A stretch of DNA of 64,000 nucleotides from Salinisphaera sp049568105 (GTDB lineage: Bacteria > Pseudomonadota > Gammaproteobacteria > Nevskiales > Salinisphaeraceae): the NCBI RefSeq assembly GCF_049568105.1, contig NZ_CP145335.1, positions 2,604,001 to 2,668,000 on the forward strand, written 5' to 3'. The first letter of the stretch is position 1. The number at the start of each line of letters is the position of its first letter. The notes beneath the pieces are model-generated. The model saw only the letters and a list, made by a program, of their open reading frames with translations, was not told the origin of the DNA and did no database searches. This document shows, in pieces, positions 9,614-16,992 of this stretch. Position numbers and translations under genes: made by a program.

Positions 9614-9687
9614 ACAGGGTTGCGGGAAGGCGAAACGCTGCGCACTATAGCGGGTAATCGGGCGACGCCGAAAGATCGCCTTGCAAG

Positions 9688-9716
9688 TTGACAGAAATCC
9701 AGATTGGCCGCATAAT
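9688..9716 (+). promoter_or_regulatory. Sigma-70 promoter of rpsT
   Basis: TTGACA at 9688-9693, a 17-base spacer and CATAAT at 9711-9716 give a near-consensus promoter. The predicted start near 9723 leaves a leader of about 38 bases before rpsT. Confidence 0.8.
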
Positions 9717-9760
9717 CGCGCGCCTTTCCGGCATCCAACCGAACATTTCAGGAGCTGTCC

Positions 9761-10033
9761 GTGGCGAATACTGCCCAAGCCCGCAAACGCGTCCGCCAAG
9801 CCACCGAGCATCGTCAGCGCAACATGGCGCAGCGTTCGCTCGTGCGCACGCACATCAAGAAGGTGCAGAAGGCCATCGCCGCGAACGATCTGCCCGCTGC
9901 CCAGGAAGCGTTCAAAAACGCCAAGCCGATCATCGATCGTATGGCGGGCAAAGGCCAGATCCATGGCAACAAAGCGGCCCGTCATAAATCGCGCCTGAAC
10001 GCGCAGATCAAGACGATGGCGCAGCAAGCCTAA
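9761..10033 (+). CDS. rpsT: 30S ribosomal protein S20
   Basis: A 90-residue, Lys/Arg-rich protein matching S20 over its whole length (MANTAQARKRVRQ start, HKSRLNAQI near the end). It binds 16S rRNA early in 30S assembly. The start codon is GTG, with AGGAG 5-9 bases upstream. E. coli rpsT also uses a non-ATG start (UUG), linked to autoregulation, so the weak start may be functionally conserved. A near-consensus promoter precedes it and a strong bidirectional terminator follows. Confidence 0.97.
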   Translation: MANTAQARKRVRQATEHRQRNMAQRSLVRTHIKKVQKAIAANDLPAAQEAFKNAKPIIDRMAGKGQIHGNKAARHKSRLNAQIKTMAQQA

Positions 10034-10053
10034 GATAGGCTACAGCTTGCAAT

Positions 10054-10083
10054 AAAAAGCCCGCCAATCGGCGGGCTTTTTTT
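10054..10083. terminator. Bidirectional intrinsic terminator between rpsT and proB
   Basis: Stem GCCCGCC/GGCGGGC (10059-10065 with 10070-10076) with loop AATC, flanked by A5 and T7. The symmetry lets it end both rpsT (rightward) and obgE-proB (leftward). Confidence 0.92.
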
Positions 10084-10121
10084 ATGGGTATCATTTCGGC
10101 GCGACAGCGTGGACGGCGCGT

Positions 10122-11261
10122 TTAATCGTGATCGCCCAGCGTGACCAGATTGTCGCGATGAATCAATTCCGGCTCGCGGTCGTAGCCCAGCACTTCTGCA
10201 ATATGCTCGCTGGACTTCTGCATGAGCAATGTGGCCTCACGCGCATCGTAGTTGGCCAACCCCTGGGCCACCTCGCGACCATCCGGGCCGAGACAGGCAA
10301 TCAGGTCGCCCCGACGGAAATGCCCCTCGACGGCGGTGATACCGATCGGCAACAGACTGCGCCCTGCTTCGCGCAATACCTGGGCCGCGCCGGCATCGAC
10401 GTGTACCCGACCTCGCACCCGGCGCTGGCCCGCTAGCCAGTTCTTCCGGGCGGCACGCCGCCGCCCCGGCCTAGGCAACAACAAAGTGCCGATCACCTCG
10501 CCGGCCACAACCCGGGCCAGCACATTTGGCAGCAGACCATCGGCGATCACCGTCAGCGCACCGGAGTCGGCAGCCTGCCGAGCGGCGCCGATCTTGGTCG
10601 CCATACCGCCGCGGCCAAGCGCCCCACCGCTCGCGCCAGCGACCTCGAGCAGTTCCGGCGCATAGGCTTCGGCCTGGCCGATCAAGCGCGCCCCGGCATC
10701 GATGCGTGGGTCGGCATCATAGACGCCGGACTGATCGGTGAGGATGATCAGCCCGTCGGCATCCAGCAGATTCACGGCCAGCGCAGCGAGTGTGTCATTG
10801 TCGCCGACCCGAATCTCGTCCATGGCGATCGCATCGTTCTCATTGACGATCGGCACGACCCCCAGCCCGAGTAGCGTCATCAACGTGCGCCGCGCGTTCA
10901 GATAGCGTCCGCGGTGGGCTACGTCGTCATGAGTCAACAGAACCTGGGCGGTCCGCCGGCCGAATTGGGCAAAACTCTGGCTATAGGCCTCGACCAGGCC
11001 GGCCTGGCCTACCGAGGCCGCCGCCTGCAACGCGTCCAGGCGGCTCGGCCGCGATTGCCAGCCCAGCCGAACCAGGCCTTCGGCCACCGCGCCTGAGGAC
11101 ACCAAAACGACTTCACTGCCATCGTCGCAGAGCAATGCGATCTGACGCGCCCATTCGGCCAGCCGTTCGCGCTCGATGCCTCGGCCGTCGTTGGTCAGCA
11201 GCGCACTGCCGATCTTGACGACCCAACGCTTCGCCCGCGTTACCGGCTCACGAGAGCTCAT
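10122..11261 (-). CDS. proB: Glutamate 5-kinase
   Basis: A 379-residue protein catalysing ATP-dependent phosphorylation of glutamate, the first step of proline synthesis. The amino-acid kinase domain (about 1-260) has VVKIGSALLT, SSGAVAEG and the feedback-inhibition region VPIVNENDAIA. A C-terminal PUA domain (about 277-379) follows. The ATG at 11261 gives the family N-terminus and overlaps the end of obgE by 14 bases. proA is not in the window. An obgE-proB pair is common in pseudomonads. Confidence 0.95.
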   Translation of the reverse strand: MSSREPVTRAKRWVVKIGSALLTNDGRGIERERLAEWARQIALLCDDGSEVVLVSSGAVAEGLVRLGWQSRPSRLDALQAAASVGQAGLVEAYSQSFAQFGRRTAQVLLTHDDVAHRGRYLNARRTLMTLLGLGVVPIVNENDAIAMDEIRVGDNDTLAALAVNLLDADGLIILTDQSGVYDADPRIDAGARLIGQAEAYAPELLEVAGASGGALGRGGMATKIGAARQAADSGALTVIADGLLPNVLARVVAGEVIGTLLLPRPGRRRAARKNWLAGQRRVRGRVHVDAGAAQVLREAGRSLLPIGITAVEGHFRRGDLIACLGPDGREVAQGLANYDAREATLLMQKSSEHIAEVLGYDREPELIHRDNLVTLGDHD

Positions 11262-12312
11262 CGCTATCGTCGATCGTGGACGTGGCATCGTCGTCCTCGG
11301 CTGCGACCTGGGCCTCGATTGCGTCCATAGCCTCGTTAATCAGCCCGTTGAGCGAGTTCGGGTCGATCGCTGAAATGGCATAGATCGGGCCTTGCCAATC
11401 GAGTTCCTCGATAACCCGCTGGCGCAGCGTATCGACTTCGGCCGGATCGAGTGCATCGATCTTGTTGAGCAACAGCCAGCGCGGCCGCGTCGCCAACGCC
11501 GGATTAAAGCGCTGTAACTCGTCCGCGATGGTCCGAATCTGTTCGATCGGATCACGCCCTTCGATGTCCACGGCATCCACCAGGTGGAACAGCAGCCGGG
11601 TGCGCTGGACATGACGCAGGAAACGATGCCCAAGCCCCACGCCTTCGGCAGCGCCTTCGATCAGCCCGGGCAAGTCGACCAGCGTAAAGCTGCGCAACGG
11701 GCCGGCGCTGACCACGCCGACCTGCGGCTGCAGCGTTGTGAACGGGTAGTTCGCGATGCGCGGACGTGCCGCAGAAATCGAGGACAGCAGCGTCGATTTG
11801 CCGGCATTGGGCAACCCAACCAGGCCGACGTCGGCCAGCAACTTCAACTCCAGACGCAATTCGCGAATTTCACCCGGGGTGCCGTCGGTCGTCTTGCGCG
11901 GCGCCTGATTCGTGCTCGATTTGAACCGCGCATTACCCAGGCCGTGATAGCCCCCCTGGGCCACACAGAGTGTCTCGCCGTCCTTGGTGAGATCCCCGAT
12001 CAGCTCATCGGTTTCCCGGGCATAGCACAGGGTGCCGACCGGCACCGGCAGATAGCGGTCGCCGCCTTTGGCCCCGGTCCGATTCTTGCCGGCCCCGTTG
12101 GCGCCCCGTTCTGCCTTGAATACGCGGTTGATCCGGTAATCATAGAGCGTGTTGAGGTTATGATCGGCAACCAGGTAGACGCTGCCGCCATCTCCCCCGT
12201 CGCCACCATCCGGTCCACCGTGGGGTACGTATTTTTCGCGCCGGAAACTCAGGCAGCCATGGCCACCGTCGCCGGCTTCTACCCGCAGATTGGCTTCATC
12301 AACGAATTTCAT
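11248..12312 (-). CDS. obgE: Obg-family GTPase ObgE/CgtA
   Basis: A 354-residue GTPase. The N-terminal Obg fold (1-158) is glycine rich (DGGDGGDGGSVYL). The G domain has GLPNAGKST, the switch DLPGLIEGA and NKID. A short acidic tail (EDDDATSTIDDSDELS) ends the protein. It binds the 50S subunit and links ribosome maturation to ppGpp and replication. An AGAGG Shine-Dalgarno precedes the ATG. It lies downstream of rplU-rpmA, separated by a terminator, and overlaps proB. Confidence 0.96.
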   Translation of the reverse strand: MKFVDEANLRVEAGDGGHGCLSFRREKYVPHGGPDGGDGGDGGSVYLVADHNLNTLYDYRINRVFKAERGANGAGKNRTGAKGGDRYLPVPVGTLCYARETDELIGDLTKDGETLCVAQGGYHGLGNARFKSSTNQAPRKTTDGTPGEIRELRLELKLLADVGLVGLPNAGKSTLLSSISAARPRIANYPFTTLQPQVGVVSAGPLRSFTLVDLPGLIEGAAEGVGLGHRFLRHVQRTRLLFHLVDAVDIEGRDPIEQIRTIADELQRFNPALATRPRWLLLNKIDALDPAEVDTLRQRVIEELDWQGPIYAISAIDPNSLNGLINEAMDAIEAQVAAEDDDATSTIDDSDELS

Positions 12313-12366
12313 TCAATCGGTCCTCTGCGCCCGATAATCCGCTCATAACGACTGGCGAGCAAGCAT

Positions 12367-12390
12367 AAAAAAGCCCCGCCGAAGCGAGGC
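12367..12390 (-). terminator. Intrinsic terminator after rpmA
   Basis: On the minus strand the stem GCCTCGC/GCGGGGC with loop TTCG is followed by six T. A second perfect 9-base hairpin (12396-12404 with 12407-12415) lies between it and the rpmA stop. Because obgE starts 55 bases further on, read-through may still feed obgE-proB. Confidence 0.85.
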
Positions 12391-12418
12391 TCGTTACGAT
12401 CAGCAAGCTGATCGTTAT

Positions 12419-12679
12419 TCAGTCGGCCGGCGTAACCGAAACGAACTTGCGGTTGCGCGAGCCCTTAACGCCGAAGCTGACCGTGCCGTCGACGCTGGCA
12501 TACAAGGTATAGTCCTTGCCGGTGCCGACGTTGCTGCCGGCATGGAAAGTACTGCCGCGCTGACGCACGATAATGTTGCCGGCTTTAACCTGCTGGCCGC
12601 CGTACTTTTTAACGCCTAGCCGTTTCGACTCTGAGTCGCGACCGTTGCGGGTACTGCCGCCTGCCTTTTTATGTGCCAT
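12419..12679 (-). CDS. rpmA: 50S ribosomal protein L27
   Basis: An 86-residue protein with the L27 N-terminus MAHKKAGGSTRNGRDS, which reaches toward the peptidyl transferase centre, and the conserved core RLGVKKYGGQ. It follows rplU by about 40 bases and is transcribed with it. Two hairpins, the second a terminator, lie directly downstream. Confidence 0.97.
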   Translation of the reverse strand: MAHKKAGGSTRNGRDSESKRLGVKKYGGQQVKAGNIIVRQRGSTFHAGSNVGTGKDYTLYASVDGTVSFGVKGSRNRKFVSVTPAD

Positions 12680-12720
12680 GGATCAAATCCTCCGTTCGGA
12701 CTTTTCGAGACCCGTGCGCT

Positions 12721-13035
12721 TCAAGCGCCGGGAATCGAGGTGATCTTGAGCTGCGTGTAGTGCTGACGATGACCGTGCGTACGACGATACTTCTTGCGCC
12801 GCTTGAACTTGATCACTTCGACCTTGTCAGCACGGGCGTGGGTCTGCACCTCAGCCGAGACTGCTTTACCGTCGAGCACCGGGGTTCCGAGCTGGACGTT
12901 GTCGCCATCGGAGATCAGCAAAACGTCAGACAGCTCGATGGTGCTGCCCGGTTCGGCGTCGAGTTTTTCGACGCGCACTACATCGCCTTCAGCGACCCTG
13001 TACTGTTTTCCGCCGGTACGGATTACTGCGTGCAT
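12721..13035 (-). CDS. rplU: 50S ribosomal protein L21
   Basis: A 104-residue protein (E. coli L21 has 103). The N-terminus MHAVIRTGGKQYRV and the C-terminal FKRRKKYRRTHGHRQ are L21 hallmarks. The ATG at 13035 was preferred over a GTG two codons upstream because GGAG sits 5 bases before it. A near-consensus promoter lies 53 bases upstream, and the gene is divergent from ispB. Confidence 0.96.
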   Translation of the reverse strand: MHAVIRTGGKQYRVAEGDVVRVEKLDAEPGSTIELSDVLLISDGDNVQLGTPVLDGKAVSAEVQTHARADKVEVIKFKRRKKYRRTHGHRQHYTQLKITSIPGA

Positions 13036-13087
13036 GTCCACTCCAAACGCAGGTTGCGGGCAGATTCGGCCCGTTCAAAGAGCGCGA

Positions 13088-13116
13088 ATAATACGCTGCC
13101 GCAGCGCCTGGGTCAA
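13088..13116 (-). promoter_or_regulatory. Sigma-70 promoter of rplU-rpmA
   Basis: Read on the minus strand, TTGACC (complement of 13111-13116), 17 bases, then TATTAT (complement of 13088-13093). Five of six bases match in each box. Confidence 0.8.
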
Positions 13117-13140
13117 CGTTGCGCCCCCTGTTCTTTGTTC

Positions 13141-13169
13141 TTGACAGAAAAGCAGCACACGCCTAAGTT
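13141..13169 (+). promoter_or_regulatory. Candidate promoter of ispB
   Basis: A perfect -35 TTGACA at 13141-13146, a 17-base spacer and a weak -10 TAAGTT at 13164-13169, leaving a leader of about 20 bases to the ispB ATG. It is divergent from the rplU promoter. Confidence 0.55.
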
Positions 13170-13196
13170 TGCGGCTGTTTTTTCGATCCCGGGCCG

Positions 13197-14165
13197 ATGA
13201 ATATCCAGCCGCTGTTCCAGCCGGTCGAACACGATATGCGCGCAGTCGATGCGCTGATTCGCAAGCGGCTGAATTCAAATGTCGTTCTGATTAATACCCT
13301 GGGTGAATACATCATCTCCAGTGGCGGTAAGCGTATCCGTCCTGGGCTGGTGGTCCTAGCCGCCAGAGCTGCGGGCTACGACGGTGATGCCCACCACCTG
13401 CTGGCGGTGATCATCGAATTCATCCATACCGCCACCCTGCTGCATGACGACGTGGTCGATGAATCCACGCTGCGCCGCGGTCGAGAAACGGCCAATCATG
13501 TCTGGGGCAACGATGCCAGCGTATTGACCGGCGATTTTCTCTATACGCGCGCATTCCAGATGATGGTCGAACTGGACTCCTTCGAGGTGATGACGGTGCT
13601 GGCCGATGCCACCAACCGGATCGCCGAAGGCGAAGTCATGCAGCTCATGCATACCCACGACCCGAATCTGACCGAGGCCAACTACCTCGAGGTCGTGGAT
13701 CGCAAGACCGCTAGCCTGTTCGCAGCCGGCTGCCGGCTCGGAGCCGTACTGGCCGGCCGAAGCGAAAGCGAGTGCGAGGCCATGTCGGAATTCGGTCGTC
13801 AGCTCGGGCTCGCCTTCCAAGTCGTCGACGATGCACTGGATTACGGCCATGGCGACGATACATACGGCAAGAATCTCGGCGACGATCTGGCCGAGGGCAA
13901 AACCACCCTGCCGCTGATCTGTGCGCTGGCGCGTTCCCCGCAGGCCGAAGCGGCCCCGTTGCGCCAAGCGATTCGCGACGGCGACCTAGGCGCACTAGAT
14001 TCTATTAAAAAAGCGATTGAATCCACGGACGCAATGACTTACACTTTCGGCCGTGCCGACGAGGCAGCCCAGACAGCCATCGACTGCCTGGATGTCTTCG
14101 AACCGTCGCACTTCAAGGACGCCTTGATTTCGCTGGCCCGTTTTTCGGTTCAGCGTCGTTCCTGA
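13197..14165 (+). CDS. ispB: Octaprenyl diphosphate synthase (polyprenyl synthetase)
   Basis: A 322-residue trans-prenyltransferase that elongates farnesyl diphosphate to the side chain of ubiquinone. The first aspartate-rich motif is LLHDDVVDES and the second DDALDYGHGDD; SSGGKRIRP near the N-terminus binds IPP. Product length cannot be read from sequence. It is divergent from rplU-rpmA, the usual arrangement, and tRNA-Pro starts 4 bases after its stop. Confidence 0.93.
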   Translation: MNIQPLFQPVEHDMRAVDALIRKRLNSNVVLINTLGEYIISSGGKRIRPGLVVLAARAAGYDGDAHHLLAVIIEFIHTATLLHDDVVDESTLRRGRETANHVWGNDASVLTGDFLYTRAFQMMVELDSFEVMTVLADATNRIAEGEVMQLMHTHDPNLTEANYLEVVDRKTASLFAAGCRLGAVLAGRSESECEAMSEFGRQLGLAFQVVDDALDYGHGDDTYGKNLGDDLAEGKTTLPLICALARSPQAEAAPLRQAIRDGDLGALDSIKKAIESTDAMTYTFGRADEAAQTAIDCLDVFEPSHFKDALISLARFSVQRRS

Positions 14166-14168
14166 CGT

Positions 14169-14245
14169 CGGAGTATAGCTCAGCTTGGTAGAGCGCCACC
14201 TTCGGGAGGTGGAGGTCGTAGGTTCAAATCCTGCTACTCCGACCA
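14169..14245 (+). tRNA. tRNA-Pro (anticodon CGG)
   Basis: A 77-base cloverleaf with acceptor stem CGGAGTA/TACTCCG, discriminator A and encoded CCA (14243-14245). The D arm contains AGCTCAGCTTGGTAGAGC. The anticodon stem CCACC/GGTGG encloses TTCGGGA, giving CGG at 14203-14205 for codon CCG. The T loop is TTCAAAT. It lies directly after ispB and may share its transcript. A T-rich stretch without a hairpin follows. Confidence 0.97.
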
Positions 14246-14372
14246 TTTCTTTTATTTGATCCCCGCACGCCTTCTAGGCCCACCGCCGTTGGCGACGATG
14301 TGGATCGATAGCTGTCGCCGCTCAGCCATGCCGTGACGCGGCACCTCGCAGGCACCGCGCCAGCAACAGCAG

Positions 14373-14822
14373 CTACGGCGAGCCGTCGGCCTGCTCTTCC
14401 ATCATCTGATCATAGTCTCGCGCAAGCCGTGTTTTGTCGTCTTCGGACAATACACGTCCAGCCACCTGGAAAACTTCCTGCTCTTCCTCGTCGAGATGGT
14501 GGGTCACCAGATGCTCGAGCTTCTTGGCCGAATTCAGCCACGCAGGCGAGCTGTAATCGGTGTTGTCGAGCGTTTCGATCAGCTCATCGATCTCATGATG
14601 CTCGGCGACGCTATGACGCGCTTTTTCCTGCGTCATATCGTGCTCCATCAAGGGATTATAAAAATACCGCTCCTCGGCATTCTCGTGATGGACGAGCTCT
14701 GCCTTAACCGCAGCGAACAGCCCCTGGCGCTTGTCTGAATCGCCGTGGGTGTCCGCCAACGCGGCCAACAGGCGACGCTGCTTATCGTGACTTTCTCGCA
14801 GCGCTTCAAAGATTGTCTTCAC
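14373..14822 (-). CDS. Hemerythrin HHE cation-binding domain protein
   Basis: A 149-residue all-alpha protein. Di-iron ligands of the HHE family are visible as H12 in ESHDKQRR, LVHHENAEE near 45, VAEHHEID near 75 and THHLDEEEQEVF near 113. Such proteins bind oxygen, nitric oxide or iron in the cytoplasm, and no specific role can be assigned. No signal peptide is seen. The start is a GTG with GAGA-like purines upstream. It stands alone between tRNA-Pro and a divergent pilB. Confidence 0.85.
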   Translation of the reverse strand: MKTIFEALRESHDKQRRLLAALADTHGDSDKRQGLFAAVKAELVHHENAEERYFYNPLMEHDMTQEKARHSVAEHHEIDELIETLDNTDYSSPAWLNSAKKLEHLVTHHLDEEEQEVFQVAGRVLSEDDKTRLARDYDQMMEEQADGSP

Positions 14823-14966
14823 TTCATTCTCTGGCGTTGTATGACCCGGAGGACGATAGTCGATGGCAGCTCCCGGGGAAAGCGCCTACAATCCAGACAA
14901 TAGTTCACGAGCAACTCATTCGTTTGGTACAGCCGGCGATCGACGACCGCTGTACGCGGGACTTCT

Positions 14967-16694
14967 ATGCCGACATCCCAACGCCCGACGCGCCCATCCG
15001 GTCTTGGCGGACTCGCCCGCCAACTTGTCGAAGACGGGCTCATCGCGACCGACGAAGCCCAGCGCCTACAAATCGAAGCACAGAAAAACGACGAATCGTT
15101 CGTGGCACGCGCAGTGCGCACGCGCGCGCTGAGCGCCAGCGCGCTCGCTCATGCTCTGGCTGATGCGTTTTCTATTCCGCTTGTCGATCTGCAGGCGCTC
15201 GATCTGCAGCACGCACCGCTCGATGCTGCCCCGGAAAGCTTGATTCGCCGGCATGCGGCCCTACCCATTTTTCTGCGCGGACGAACGCTATACCTCGCAG
15301 TTGCCGACCCGACCAATCTGCAGGCGCTGGATGAATTTCGCTTCAATACCGGCCATCAGATCGAGGCCGTTCTGGTCGAACAGGACAAGCTCGAGCGTGC
15401 GATCGAGGCGAATTTCAACGCGCTCGACAGCGCCATGGCCGGACTGGACGATGTCGCCCTCGACAACCTGGCGGCCGAACAGGACAGCGAAGCCGGCATT
15501 TCTGATGCACTCAAGGCCGACGCCGACGATGCACCAGTCGTACGATTTGTTAACAAAGTACTGCTCGACGCCATCCATCGTGGCGCTTCGGATATCCATT
15601 TCGAGCCTTACGAACAACGCTATCGCGTGCGACTACGCCAGGACGGCATACTGCGCGAAGTTGCCTCACCCCCGGCCGCGATCGGCATGCGCCTGTCGGC
15701 CCGCCTCAAAGTTATGGCCCGGCTCGACCTGGCCGAGCGCCGGATTCCTCAGGACGGGCGAATCAAGCTCAATCTGAGCAAGAATCGCGCGATCGATTTC
15801 CGTGTCTCGACCTGCCCCACGCTGCACGGCGAAAAAATCGTGCTGCGTATCCTCGATCCGGCCAGTGCCCAAATGGGTATTGAAGCACTGGGCTACGAGG
15901 ACCACCAACGCCAGATCTTCGAAAAGACGATTCACAAGCCCTATGGCATGGTGTTGGTAACCGGCCCCACCGGCAGCGGCAAGACCGTATCGCTCTACAC
16001 GGCGCTGAATATCCTCAACACGGCCGACCGCAATATCTCGACCGCCGAGGACCCCGCTGAAATCAACCTGCCAGGGGTGAACCAGGTGAACGTGCAACCG
16101 CGCGTCGGCCTGAGCTTTGCGACCTGCCTCCGGGCTTTCCTACGTCAGGATCCGGACGTCATTATGGTCGGCGAGATTCGCGACCTGGAAACCGCCGAGA
16201 TCGCGATCAAGGCCGCTCAGACCGGCCATATGGTGCTCTCCACGGTCCATACCAACGACGCCCCCCAGACCCTGACCCGCCTGATCAACATGGGCGTGCC
16301 GGCCTATAACATCGCAGCCTCGGTGACCCTGATCATCGCCCAACGTCTGGCGCGCCGGCTCTGCCCGCGCTGCAAGACACGTACCGATATTCCAGAGGAC
16401 GCACTGGTCGCAGAAGGATTCGCTGCCGAAGAAGCCAAGCAGCTGACGATCTTCGAAGCCAATCCCCAGGGCTGCGATCACTGCACTGGCGGCTATCGCG
16501 GCCGCGTGGGCATCTATCAAGTGATGCCGGTGACCGACGAGATCGGCCAGATCATCATGGCCGGCGGCAACGCCAACGACATCGAGGCCCAGGCCGGATC
16601 CGAGGGCGTGCTCGATCTACGCGCAGCCGGGCTCAACAAGGTTCGCGCCGGCCTCATCGGCTTGTCGGAACTCAATCGAGTCACTCTCGAGTAG
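14967..16694 (+). CDS. pilB: Type IV pilus assembly ATPase PilB
   Basis: A 575-residue secretion ATPase that powers pilus extension. An N-terminal MshEN-like domain occupies about 10-150. The core has GPTGSGKTVSLYTAL (Walker A), an Asp box at TAEDPAE, MVGEIRD (Walker B) and the His box TGHMVLSTVHTND. A tetracysteine zinc motif (CPRCK and CDHC) follows. Length and domain order fit PilB; GspE is less likely because a minor-pilin operon is nearby. pilC and pilD, normally adjacent, are absent here. A 24-base palindrome lies 28 bases after the stop. Confidence 0.92.
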   Translation: MPTSQRPTRPSGLGGLARQLVEDGLIATDEAQRLQIEAQKNDESFVARAVRTRALSASALAHALADAFSIPLVDLQALDLQHAPLDAAPESLIRRHAALPIFLRGRTLYLAVADPTNLQALDEFRFNTGHQIEAVLVEQDKLERAIEANFNALDSAMAGLDDVALDNLAAEQDSEAGISDALKADADDAPVVRFVNKVLLDAIHRGASDIHFEPYEQRYRVRLRQDGILREVASPPAAIGMRLSARLKVMARLDLAERRIPQDGRIKLNLSKNRAIDFRVSTCPTLHGEKIVLRILDPASAQMGIEALGYEDHQRQIFEKTIHKPYGMVLVTGPTGSGKTVSLYTALNILNTADRNISTAEDPAEINLPGVNQVNVQPRVGLSFATCLRAFLRQDPDVIMVGEIRDLETAEIAIKAAQTGHMVLSTVHTNDAPQTLTRLINMGVPAYNIAASVTLIIAQRLARRLCPRCKTRTDIPEDALVAEGFAAEEAKQLTIFEANPQGCDHCTGGYRGRVGIYQVMPVTDEIGQIIMAGGNANDIEAQAGSEGVLDLRAAGLNKVRAGLIGLSELNRVTLE

Positions 16695-16721
16695 GCCGCT
16701 GCACCTACGACTGCCGGCAAT

Positions 16722-16745
16722 GCGATGCCGCTGCAGCGGCATCGC
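16722..16745. repeat. 24-base perfect palindrome downstream of pilB
   Basis: The half site GCGATGCCGCTG is mirrored exactly, giving a 10-bp stem with TGCA loop if transcribed. There is no T tract, so it is not a standard intrinsic terminator. It could stabilise the pilB 3' end or be a protein-binding site. Confidence 0.6.
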
Positions 16746-16992
16746 CCGTAACGAATCGAATTCGGGGCCGAACCTCATACCGCACCGCTACACCGATATT
16801 GCTATAGGGCAGAATCCGCCTACGGCGCAGATCGCGGCATGCTCTTGCAAATCTTACGGGCCTGCCTGGAACCGCCCGGCCCATGCTGCGTATCGCCACC
16901 CGGGTAGAGCCCGGGATACAAAAAAGCCCGGGCAGCAACGATGGCTACCTGGGCTTTCGATAGCGTTACGGCCGGCCATGCCGGCCGCCTGA
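16746..16992. other. Intergenic region between convergent pilB and clpA
   Basis: No convincing ORF is present. The region holds a CCCGGG...CCCGGG inverted repeat (about 16899-16915), the clpA terminator, and a perfect 8-bp GC hairpin at 16969-16987 just after the clpA stop. Confidence 0.6.
16920..16957 (-). terminator. Intrinsic terminator of clpS-clpA
   Basis: On the minus strand AAAGCCCAGG pairs with CCCGGGCTTT (one mismatch), followed by six T. It lies 36 bases beyond the clpA stop. Confidence 0.85.

Noticed and set aside
9614..10027. Upstream extension of murJ across rpsT
   Set aside because: The extension lies opposite a clear ribosomal protein gene and its residues have no MurJ similarity; the ATG at 9613 gives the family N-terminus.
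14931..14955. Possible sigma-54 promoter before pilB (TGGTACAG...GGCGAT)
   Set aside because: The GC of the -12 element is displaced relative to the GG of the -24 element, so the spacing does not fit.
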